NCBI RefSeq assembly: GCF_029335485.1
Contig: NZ_JARJLM010000500.1
Location: 1-52,972, forward strand
From: Cupriavidus basilensis
GTDB taxonomy: Bacteria > Pseudomonadota > Gammaproteobacteria > Burkholderiales > Burkholderiaceae
Length of the DNA: 52,972 nt
Reading direction: 5' to 3'
Under the pieces are notes generated by a model. That model saw only the letters and a program-made list of their open reading frames with translations. It did no database searches and was not told the DNA's origin. Positions 8,857-15,693 of this stretch are shown piece after piece. A program made the position numbers and the translations under genes. The stretch's first letter is position 1. Each line of letters opens with the position of its first letter.

Positions 8857-9759
8857 CTACAGGTAGACGATCAGCGCCACGCCCGCGGCGATCAGGCCGA
8901 ACTTCACCACGTAATACGCCGGGCGGCTCCAGGCCTTGAAGCGGCGGCGATACTGCCCGCCCAGCCAGACAATGCGGAACAGGCGGTTGATCACGCCGGT
9001 CTGGTCGGACTCTTCGTTGGGCGAGCTGGCCGCGGTCATGACCTTGCGGCCCAGCCAGCGGTTGACCTTGCCGGCCCAGCCGAAGCGCATCGGACGCTCG
9101 ATGTCGCAGAACAGGATCAGACGGTTGCTGTCGCTCTTGTTCTCCGCCCAGTGCAGATAGGTTTCGTCGAACACCACGCCCTCGCCATCGCGCCAGCTGT
9201 GGCGCTCGCCGTCGACCTCGATAAAGCAGCGGTCGTCGTTCGGCGTGGCCAGGCCCAGGTGATAGCGCAGCGAACCCGCGAACGGATCGCGGTGCGGATT
9301 GAGCTTCCCGCCGGGCGGCAGCTCGGCGAACATCGCCGCCTTCACGCTGGGCAAGCCGCGCAGCAACTCGACCGTGCGCGGGCACAGGACCTCGGCCGAC
9401 GGGTGGCGGGCCTCGTACCACTTCAGGTAGAAACGCTTCCAGCCGTACTTGAAGAACGAGTTGAAGCCGGCGTCGTCGTTCTTGTCGGCAGCCTTGATCT
9501 TGCGCATGGCCGTCAGGGCCAGGCCTTCATCGCGGATCTCCGGCCAGGCGGCGCGGATCCTTTCGAGCTCGGGAAAGCGCTCGACCGGAATGTAGGGCGT
9601 GCGGGGGACGCCCGAGAACATGTACATGAAGCAGTTGATCGGCGCCACCAGCGCCGAATGGTCCAGCAACTGGCGCCAGATGCGCAGCCTCACCTTGCCG
9701 CGGAAATGCACGTACAGGATCGCTCCCAGGTACGCCGCGACGATTATCCACTTGATCAC
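8857..9759 (-). CDS. lpxO: Lipid A hydroxylase LpxO
   Basis: A 300-residue Fe(II)/2-oxoglutarate dioxygenase of the aspartyl/asparaginyl beta-hydroxylase fold. LpxO adds a 2-hydroxyl to a secondary acyl chain of lipid A at the inner membrane. Conserved blocks are present: N-terminal anchor (residues 3-17), NDAGFNSFFKYGWKRFYLKWY, the iron motif NPHRDPFAGSLRYHLGL, FIEVDGE, SWRDGEGVVFDETYLHWAEN and RLILFCDIERPM. A second hydrophobic segment ends the protein. Length equals the Salmonella enzyme. A strong Shine-Dalgarno (GGAGG) precedes the ATG. Monocistronic. Confidence 0.9.
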   Translation of the reverse strand: MIKWIIVAAYLGAILYVHFRGKVRLRIWRQLLDHSALVAPINCFMYMFSGVPRTPYIPVERFPELERIRAAWPEIRDEGLALTAMRKIKAADKNDDAGFNSFFKYGWKRFYLKWYEARHPSAEVLCPRTVELLRGLPSVKAAMFAELPPGGKLNPHRDPFAGSLRYHLGLATPNDDRCFIEVDGERHSWRDGEGVVFDETYLHWAENKSDSNRLILFCDIERPMRFGWAGKVNRWLGRKVMTAASSPNEESDQTGVINRLFRIVWLGGQYRRRFKAWSRPAYYVVKFGLIAAGVALIVYL

Positions 9760-9955
9760 CCGAAATCCTCCATGTCAGCAACACCGCGCGTCGTTGCATT
9801 CGCGGGCAACAGCACGGCATCCGGGGGCGACGAAAACCGATAGTGTATCGAAACGGGCAGCGCCCTGCTGAATGAGATCGAGGCGTCACGCAACAGTTCG
9901 CCAATCTGCCAATCCGCCACATAGGGCTGATCGGCTGGCCAAGGGACGCTGCGCC

Positions 9956-10267
9956 TCAGGGCGTGCCGCGCGATTGCCGGGCGATACGGTCGATCAGTGC
10001 GCTGGCATCGTCCGGCAAGCCCTGCAGCGTCAGCAGGCGTGCGTTGAGCACCATGTTCTCCAGCACCAGCTTGGCGGTCGAGGCCCACATGGTGGCCAGC
10101 AGCGCGTCCACCGGCATGCCGGCGGACTCCATCGCGCTGGAACGCTGCGCCACCAGCCGGCACACCAGCCCGCGCAATGTCGCATCGTCGAAGGGCAGAT
10201 CGGCATAGTCGATCGGGTCTTCCTTTTCGACTTCGGCCATCAGTTGCAGCAGCATGTCTTCGGTCAT
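9956..10267 (-). CDS. Conserved hypothetical protein, 103 aa
   Basis: A small acidic, helical protein (MTEDMLLQLMAEVEKEDPIDYADLPFDDATLRG at the start), without signal peptide or known motif. I chose the ATG at 10267 because GGGAG lies 8-9 bases upstream; an in-frame start 11 codons earlier lacks one. Codon use fits the neighbours, so I take it as a real gene, but I do not recognise the family. It is preceded on the same strand by nothing and followed by lpxO in the same direction 196 bases on, probably as a separate transcript. Confidence 0.6.
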   Translation of the reverse strand: MTEDMLLQLMAEVEKEDPIDYADLPFDDATLRGLVCRLVAQRSSAMESAGMPVDALLATMWASTAKLVLENMVLNARLLTLQGLPDDASALIDRIARQSRGTP

Positions 10268-10529
10268 CGGCAAGCTCCCAGGAAAAGCGCGAGAGGACAT
10301 CGCAGGCGCACGGGATCCGCAAGCCCCTCGAGAGCAAGCTAATCCCCGGGCATCGCCTTGTCAACGCGGCGCGCGATCGACATCGCGGAAACGGCAACGA
10401 CGCCCCCCTGACCGCCACGTTGCGAGATTCCATGACTCAGGGTAAGCGATAGACAAGACCCATCGATCGGCACTGAACAAAGCGTGTAAGCTCCGGTCTT
10501 ATCTGCATCATTAACAAAACATTAGCGTC

Positions 10530-10829
10530 ATGACCGAGCGTCTGTTGTCAGCCATGCGTCAGTACGCGTGGTTCGGTGGTGTCAAGCACCACGTGGTCCA
10601 AGGCGTGGAAGCGCTGGCCACCTTGCTCAAGTCTCCCGCAGTCGCGGCCCGCGCAGTGGCCGCCATCGTTGCCGAAACCGAACAGGGCGTGCAGGTCTGG
10701 GTATCCTATTTCGGCAAGCCGATGGATCCGCATACCACCTATGTGTTCTGGCCTGGCCGGGCGCTCAAACCCGCGCGGCGGCGCGTTGCCGTCGTGCCCT
10801 TGCCGTCGCAGCACCGGGATCGCAGGTAG
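10530..10829 (+). CDS. Hypothetical protein, 99 aa
   Basis: A small protein beginning MTERLLSAMRQYAWFGGVKHHVVQGVEALATLL, with a beta-rich middle (VQVWVSYFGKPMDPHTTYVFWPG) and a basic tail. No known domain was recognised. Codon use is normal for the replicon. The upstream 260 bases are AT-richer just before the start (TTATCTGCATCATTAACAAA) and probably hold its promoter. The protein is soluble by composition. It could be lineage-specific. Confidence 0.5.
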   Translation: MTERLLSAMRQYAWFGGVKHHVVQGVEALATLLKSPAVAARAVAAIVAETEQGVQVWVSYFGKPMDPHTTYVFWPGRALKPARRRVAVVPLPSQHRDRR

Positions 10830-11020
10830 CCCTGCGGCACCGCCACGCGCCCGCTGACGCCAGCCGGGCGCCACCGGCGCCGGGCTGGCACCTGGCGCCG
10901 CGTTCCTCTTTATCATCCCTCCCGCTGTCCCACTGTCCCACCGCCCCTTTCCCGCGCCCTTCCGCCATGCTTCGATGCGTACCCTTGCGCCGTCATGGCA
11001 GCGGAAGAAGTGCACTATCG

Positions 11021-11704
11021 TCAGGCATCCGCCCAGCGCCGCAGCAGGTTGTGATAGACGCCCGTGAGCCCGACCACGGCGGGCTCCTTATGGCCCATCG
11101 CCTGCGCTACCCGCTGGATCTGCGTATCGAGATCGAACAAGACTGAACGCTGTCCCTCGTCGCGCACCATGCTCTGAATCCAGAAGAACGACGACACGCG
11201 CGCACCGCGCGTGACCGGGCTGACATGATGCAGGCTGGTTGCCGGATATAGCACCATATGTCCCGCCGGCAATTTCACGCGCTGCTGTCCGTAAGTGTCT
11301 TCCACCACCAGTTCGCCGCCGTCGTAGTCCTCGGGCGCAGTCAGGAACAGCGTGGCGGAAAGGTCGCTGCGAATGCGGAAATTGGTCCCGCGCAGGTGGC
11401 GGATGGCGTTGTCGATATGGTTGCCGAAGGCGTGGCCGCCCTCGTAGCGGTTGAACAGGGGCGGATAGACCTTGAGCGGCAGCGCGGCTGAGATAAACAG
11501 CGGATTCGCCCCCAGCGCATCCTGGATCAGATCGCCGGCCTGGCGCGCAGCCGGCGAGCCCTCGGGCAACTGCAAATTGCGCTTGGCCAGGGCCGATTGA
11601 TGCCCGGACGTGGCATTGCCGTCGGTCCAGTCCGCTGCGTCAATCCAGGCACGGCATTGGGCCACCTGTGTCGGTGTCAGCACATCCGGGATCTGCAGCA
11701 TCAT
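11021..11704 (-). CDS. PKHD-type Fe(II)/2OG hydroxylase (PiuC/YbiX family)
   Basis: A 227-residue Fe(II)- and 2-oxoglutarate-dependent dioxygenase. The metal ligands His96, Asp98 (FGNHIDNAI) and His159 (SLHHVSP) and the 2-oxoglutarate Arg169 ([10 protein letters not shown]) occupy the family's usual positions. Relatives (PiuC, YbiX) are induced by iron starvation and lie beside siderophore receptor genes; here the receptor is absent. A Fur-box-like palindrome and a matching promoter lie upstream (see 11797-11844), so iron repression is likely. Substrate unknown. Confidence 0.88.
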   Translation of the reverse strand: MMLQIPDVLTPTQVAQCRAWIDAADWTDGNATSGHQSALAKRNLQLPEGSPAARQAGDLIQDALGANPLFISAALPLKVYPPLFNRYEGGHAFGNHIDNAIRHLRGTNFRIRSDLSATLFLTAPEDYDGGELVVEDTYGQQRVKLPAGHMVLYPATSLHHVSPVTRGARVSSFFWIQSMVRDEGQRSVLFDLDTQIQRVAQAMGHKEPAVVGLTGVYHNLLRRWADA

Positions 11705-11796
11705 GTTTTCGACTACCTCGGCAAGACGATTTGGCTGGCCGGCATCCGCCGGCCGTCAGGATCCGGCAGCACGGCGGGTAGCTCGGGCAAGCCGCG

Positions 11797-11826
11797 ATTG
11801 TAAGAGAAAGCGCCCCGTCACGGCAA
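11797..11826 (-). promoter_or_regulatory. Sigma-70-like promoter of the PKHD hydroxylase gene
   Basis: On the minus strand TTGCCG (11821-11826) and TACAAT (11797-11802) are separated by 18 bases. The -35 box abuts the Fur-box-like palindrome at 11826-11844. The leader to the gene start at 11704 would be about 85 bases. Confidence 0.5.
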
Positions 11827-11844
11827 ATACGAATCATTAACATT
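11826..11844. promoter_or_regulatory. Fur-box-like operator
   Basis: AATACGAATCATTAACATT agrees with the extended 7-1-7 Fur palindrome AATGATAATCATTATCATT at 15 of 19 positions. It lies against the -35 region of the promoter of the PKHD-type hydroxylase, a family known to be Fur-repressed. The gene at 11981 on the other strand could also be affected. Confidence 0.55.
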
Positions 11845-11980
11845 TATCCAAGCTTGACATGGCGCAAGCCCGGCGGAATTCCCCCGCGAAACCGGGCGCC
11901 GTCGCCCGTGCCCGGACATCCCTCAAGCATGCGGCCCGCTACAATGAATCCTATCCCCCCACTTTGCCAAGGAGACGGAA

Positions 11981-12268
11981 ATGGCCGAACCGGTACACGA
12001 CGAAGCGCTGGTCAACCTCTACCTCGAGCAGATTTCCGCCTTGTCCATCAGCGCCTTCGACGGCGCCGACGTCGCGGAGGAACTGGATCAGTTGGTACGC
12101 GAGGCCATTGGGCAATGCGGCGCGAGCAAGACGGCGCCGGCGGGCAACAACCTGAGCGTGCTGATCGAACGGCTGGCGGCACGCGCCGAGGCCGCGGCTC
12201 GCGAGGGGCAGCCGCAGGTGCGCGACACCTTTGCGCGCGCGGCGGAACTGGCCCGGGCGCCAGCCTGA
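11981..12268 (+). CDS. Conserved hypothetical protein, 95 aa
   Basis: A small, acidic, all-alpha soluble protein starting MAEPVHDEALVNLYLEQISALSIS, preceded by a strong ribosome binding site (AAGGAGACGGAA before ATG). The rest (VAEELDQLVREAIGQ, LSVLIERLAARAEAAARE) suggests two or three amphipathic helices. No known domain. The ribosome site and codon use support a real gene. It is followed by an unrelated lipoprotein gene. Confidence 0.6.
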   Translation: MAEPVHDEALVNLYLEQISALSISAFDGADVAEELDQLVREAIGQCGASKTAPAGNNLSVLIERLAARAEAAAREGQPQVRDTFARAAELARAPA

Positions 12269-12405
12269 ATTCCGGGCTCTGGCCTGGCCCTGCATGGCCG
12301 GGTGCGCGACAATGAACCCCGTCGCGGGTAGCGGTCTCCAATCATTGTCCGGCGGCACCTGCCGGGTGTGCTCCCCGGTACGCTCCATTGCCGAAGTCAA
12401 CGCCC

Positions 12406-12774
12406 ATGCATCGTATCCTGCTCCGCCTGCTTCTCGCTTTTTCCCTGCTGTCGGTGGGCGCATGCGTAGGCTATCCCTACTACGATGGCTATGACGACTA
12501 CCCCCTCACCTACAATCCCTACGGTCTCTATGAGGGCGGCACGGTCTATCCGTCTGCGCCGCTGGGCTACGGCTACTACGGGTATCCGTGGCCGTACTAT
12601 GGCGGTTTCTACGGCGGCGCGGTGTACTACCGCTCGGGTGGCTATGGCTATCGTGGCCCAGGCTGGCACGGCTATCCCCGCCATTACGGCGCGGGCCGCG
12701 CATACTACCGTGGTGGCAGCTGGGGCGGCTCTGGTCAGCGAGGCGGCCGGGGCGGTGGCCACGGACGTCGTTGA
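12406..12774 (+). CDS. Tyr/Gly-rich lipoprotein
   Basis: A 122-residue exported protein. The N-terminus MHRILLRLLLAFSLLSVGAC is a lipoprotein signal with lipobox SVGAC, giving a lipidated cysteine near residue 20. The mature part is low-complexity, with GYPYYDGYDDYP, repeated YGYYGYP and YYGGFYGG, and ends in a Gly/Arg-rich tail. Such short Tyr/Gly-rich envelope proteins are common in beta-proteobacteria and have no known function. The start was set at the ATG directly before the signal; one six codons upstream is possible. Confidence 0.65.
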   Translation: MHRILLRLLLAFSLLSVGACVGYPYYDGYDDYPLTYNPYGLYEGGTVYPSAPLGYGYYGYPWPYYGGFYGGAVYYRSGGYGYRGPGWHGYPRHYGAGRAYYRGGSWGGSGQRGGRGGGHGRR

Positions 12775-12920
12775 GCATTGCGACATCGCAGCCCATGCAT
12801 AGCCAGGTGCGTGCGCAACGCAAGCTTCCGCCGAACTGGAACGGCTTCGACTCTGTAATTCCTGGGGGGTGTTTGTAAAGCAGGGCCAGAACGGCCAGGA
12901 GGCAAAACCGGAAGAGATAC

Positions 12921-12996
12921 TGGTTGCGGGGGCAGGACTTGAACCTGCGACCTTCGGGTTATGAGCCCGACGAGCTGCCAACTGCTCCACCCCGCG
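12921..12996 (-). tRNA. Initiator tRNA-fMet (CAT)
   Basis: A 76-base cloverleaf with encoded CCA. It has the initiator features: an unpaired C at position 1 (CGCGGGGTGGAGCAG), anticodon CAT in the GGGCTCATAACCC arm with the three initiator G-C pairs, and the T-arm GGTTCAAGTCC. A sigma-70 promoter lies 14 bases upstream. Confidence 0.95.
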
Positions 12997-13009
12997 TCCG
13001 AGAAGTGAG

Positions 13010-13038
13010 ATTATGTAACATCTGGCCCGGTATTGCAA
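13010..13038 (-). promoter_or_regulatory. Promoter of tRNA-fMet
   Basis: On the minus strand TTGCAA (13033-13038) and CATAAT (13010-13015) are spaced by exactly 17 bases, and the -10 ends 14 bases before the mature tRNA 5' end. Confidence 0.65.
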
Positions 13039-13312
13039 TCGTTTTGTGCAATTGTTTTATTACGCCCTCATGAAAAACCTGCTATCCGGGCAGACCGCGG
13101 AGCAACGCGAAGCCCCGCGCGCGCGCAAAGACGAATGAAGTGGACATATCACGACGTGATGCGTGGTGTTGCGCATGGCAACGCCACAACGGCAAGGCAT
13201 TCGCCTGCCCCGCCCGAAGACAGGCGCGTGTGGCAAAGCGCCCTGCCGCCACGTCTGCGCACCAGAGCCGTGTGCCGCAAATAGGCCTGTTCGCAAAATG
13301 GCAATCGCAGCG

Positions 13313-13344
13313 AAAAAGGGCCGGCGCTAGCCCTCCACCGGCCC
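13313..13344 (-). terminator. Rho-independent terminator of the 13327 gene
   Basis: On the minus strand a GGGCCGG/CCGGCCC stem (13338-13344 with 13318-13324) is followed by TTTTT (13313-13317). The loop contains the stop codon, so the terminator overlaps the end of the coding region. Confidence 0.6.
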
Positions 13345-13608
13345 CAGAAGCCTGTCGACCAGATGATAGGCCGCGCTGAAGGCAGCCACCTCCGCCGCGT
13401 GCCGGGTGGCAAAGCGCGCGCCATCGCCCGACAAGCGCTCGGTGTCGCCGGCATCGGACGGATCCGCCCCCTCCTGGCAGACCCTCACTTCGTATCGCCA
13501 CTGACCGACATCGCCGACGGTCGCGACGCCATCGTCGCGCTGCGATGACACCAGGACGTAGACATCCATGCCCCGATATGCCTCCACACGCCAGTCTGCA
13601 TTGCTCAT
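13327..13608 (-). CDS. Hypothetical protein, 93 aa
   Basis: A short protein with a beta-rich first half (WRVEAYRGMDVYVLVSSQR, WRYEVRVCQEG) and a helical C-terminus (RHAAEVAAFSAAYHLVDRLLG). No recognised domain. A strong ribosome binding site (GGGAGG) lies 6-7 bases before the ATG and a terminator overlaps its stop, which together make it a convincing small gene. It resembles the DUF-type small proteins common in Cupriavidus, but I cannot name a family. Confidence 0.6.
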   Translation of the reverse strand: MSNADWRVEAYRGMDVYVLVSSQRDDGVATVGDVGQWRYEVRVCQEGADPSDAGDTERLSGDGARFATRHAAEVAAFSAAYHLVDRLLGPVEG

Positions 13609-13738
13609 GGGATCCTCCCGGGTTATCCGCTGCCAACACGACGCTTGAGCGTCGGTATTGCGCGGCTGCGTCCGCTATACGCCTGAACCAGCCTAGCCCG
13701 TCGGCATCGGACCCGCAAGGCGGCACACGCCGGCATGC

Positions 13739-14587
13739 CTACGCACGCGGGGGCGCAGCGCGGTACGGCACGGCACGCCAGGGGCTGGCCGGATCGTCCA
13801 GGCAACGCTGGCCGAACGAGAGATGCCGCTTCAGGCCGGTGCCGGGCCCGCCCCACATCGCACGCCCCAGCAGGTAGCTTCCCGCGACCGCCTCCCAGGA
13901 CTCCAGGTGCGCGAAGACCATTGCCGCCGCGCGCTCGATCACGGCCCACGCCTGAGCCTCGTTCTGCATCCCGCAGTCGTAGGCCAGTCGCGCGACATGG
14001 ATGGCGCGGCCCATGTCCCAGGCCAGCACGCCACGCGCGAGATCGGCGCCCGAGGCGACAAAACGGCTCGCGCGCAGCGCCGGCATGGCGCGCTCGAGGT
14101 TGTCGACGCACAGGGCAAGGTGCACGGGATCGAAGACATCGTCCAGCAGCACGATCTGACGCTCGCGCTCGGCGCGCGGCACCGCGAACAGGATCCGGCA
14201 AACCTGCGGGTATAGCGCGCGATGCCCCTCCTCGAGCAGCCAGGCCAACGTGCCGCGCGCCTCGCCGGCGGTATGGATATGCCAGGCACTGGCGAGCGCC
14301 TCCGCCTGCTTGCGCGGATCGGCACCGGAGGCAAGGGCGTCGACCTTCAGACTCAAACACTGGTCGTGCAGGAGGCCCACCAGCAAGCTGCGCGTGCACG
14401 CGCCGCCGGCGGGCGCCGCGCCATCTGCGGGCATGCCATGACCGCGCTCGCCCGCCCGCGGATTTGGCCGGTGGCCGGGGCCCGGCGGCGGCAACGCCTT
14501 CAGCGCCCGCCGCTTGCGGCCGCGGCCTGCCGCACCGGCCAGCAAGAGCAGCAGCGAGGCAGCAACAAGCCATGGCAATGATCGCAT
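13739..14587 (-). CDS. Membrane-anchored DUF1266 domain protein
   Basis: A 282-residue protein with one N-terminal membrane segment (LPWLVAASLLLLLAGAAG, residues 4-21), a basic and proline-rich linker, and a C-terminal DUF1266 domain, seen in AWDMGRAIHVARLAYDCGMQ, NEAQAWAVIERAA, ESWEAVAGSYLLGRAMWGG. DUF1266 has no assigned function; relatives include YbeU and YbeR. The start was placed at the ATG that begins the membrane anchor, with GAGGGAA upstream. Monocistronic. Confidence 0.75.
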   Translation of the reverse strand: MRSLPWLVAASLLLLLAGAAGRGRKRRALKALPPPGPGHRPNPRAGERGHGMPADGAAPAGGACTRSLLVGLLHDQCLSLKVDALASGADPRKQAEALASAWHIHTAGEARGTLAWLLEEGHRALYPQVCRILFAVPRAERERQIVLLDDVFDPVHLALCVDNLERAMPALRASRFVASGADLARGVLAWDMGRAIHVARLAYDCGMQNEAQAWAVIERAAAMVFAHLESWEAVAGSYLLGRAMWGGPGTGLKRHLSFGQRCLDDPASPWRAVPYRAAPPRA

Positions 14588-14851
14588 CGCAGGATTCCCT
14601 CGAAGGAGTGGGCGATCGCTTGGCGTGGCAAATCGGGAAAATCCGCAAGCTTGCGGCAAGCACAGGGCAAGTACCAGGCGAGAGCGATCAGGCCAGGGAT
14701 GCGCATCGGGATGACGCGCTCCGGATCAAAGCTTAGCGGCCGGGAATACCGCAGACGATGAGACGCGTCTCAATCGAAGATCCCCCTGCGGCGCGGGCAT
14801 GCGCCGGACGCCGTAGAATGGTCGGTACTTGGCGAATGGAAGCACGGAATG

Positions 14852-14884
14852 AAAAAGGGCTTCCATTTCTGGAAGCCCTTCTTT
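14852..14884 (-). terminator. Terminator downstream of tRNA-Arg
   Basis: A perfect 10-bp stem AAGGGCTTCC (14855-14864) with complement 14871-14880 and a 6-base loop; the minus strand continues into a T run. It starts 10 bases beyond the tRNA 3' end. Confidence 0.85.
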
Positions 14885-14890
14885 TATCGG

Positions 14891-14967
14891 TGGTGCGGCT
14901 GGCAGGATTCGAACCCACGACCCCTTGGTTCGTAGCCAAGTACTCTATCCAACTGAGCTACAGCCGC
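14891..14967 (-). tRNA. tRNA-Arg (ACG)
   Basis: A 77-base cloverleaf with encoded CCA: acceptor GCGGCTG pairing with CAGCCGC, D-arm GCTCAGTTGGATAGAGT, anticodon loop CTACGAA (anticodon ACG) and T-arm GGGTTCGAATCC. A TATAAT -10 hexamer (14982-14987, minus strand) lies 14 bases upstream. Confidence 0.95.
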
Positions 14968-15059
14968 ACTCGAGAAAAGAGATTATAGCGAACTTTCAGC
15001 CTTTTGGAACCCCCTGGCCCACATTTTTTTGCTTTTCCTTGGTAGAGGCTTCGCCTTCC

Positions 15060-15065
15060 TATAAT
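15060..15065 (+). promoter_or_regulatory. -10 element upstream of greB
   Basis: A consensus TATAAT lies 26 bases before the greB start. No good -35 hexamer is seen at 17 bases; TTGGTA is present at 15. Confidence 0.45.
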
Positions 15066-15091
15066 GACAGCCCGTAGATGTGATCCAAACC

Positions 15092-15673
15092 ATGAACAAG
15101 GCATTTGTCAAAGAGTCGTCCGGTGACGAGGATGACGACCTTCCGGAAGGCGCGACCCCGTTGCCGCCCGGCAGCAAGAACTACATCTCGGCGCAAGGCT
15201 ACCAGCGCCTGCGCGACGAACTGATGCATCTCATCGATGTAGCGCGCCCCGAGGTGGTCCAGATCGTCTCATGGGCGGCATCCAACGGAGACCGCTCCGA
15301 GAACGGCGACTATCACTACGGCAAGAAGCGCCTGCGCGAGATCGACCGCCGCATCCGCTTCCTGACCCGGCGCCTGGACAAGGCCGAGGTGGTGGACCCT
15401 TCACTGCAGGGGGACAACGATCAGATCTTCTTTGGCGCCACGGTCACCTATGCGAACCAGGCGGGCGAAGAAACCACCGTCACCATCGTCGGCATGGACG
15501 AGGTCGACCTGGATAGCAACCACGTGAGCTGGATCTCGCCGATCGCGCGCGCGCTGATCAAGGCGCGCGAGGGCGATACCGTGCCCTTGCGCACGCCGAA
15601 CGGGGTCGAGCAGATCGATATCCTGGAAGTCCGCTATCCCGAGCGGCAGGCGGCGCAGCCGGGCCGGGCCTGA
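15092..15673 (+). CDS. greB: Transcription elongation factor GreB
   Basis: A 193-residue Gre factor that rescues backtracked RNA polymerase by stimulating transcript cleavage. The N-terminal coiled coil carries the acidic-tip region NGDRSENGDYHYGKKRLREIDRR, and the C-terminal FKBP-like domain starts at FFGATVTYANQAGEE and includes SWISPIARALIKAREGD. An additional acidic N-terminus (SSGDEDDDLPEG) is typical of the Burkholderiales form. The start was placed at MNKAFVKE; an ATG four codons upstream is also possible. It converges on spoT with only 20 bases between the stops. Confidence 0.93.
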   Translation: MNKAFVKESSGDEDDDLPEGATPLPPGSKNYISAQGYQRLRDELMHLIDVARPEVVQIVSWAASNGDRSENGDYHYGKKRLREIDRRIRFLTRRLDKAEVVDPSLQGDNDQIFFGATVTYANQAGEETTVTIVGMDEVDLDSNHVSWISPIARALIKAREGDTVPLRTPNGVEQIDILEVRYPERQAAQPGRA

Positions 15674-15693
15674 GGCGCCGGCCCGCGGCGGCG

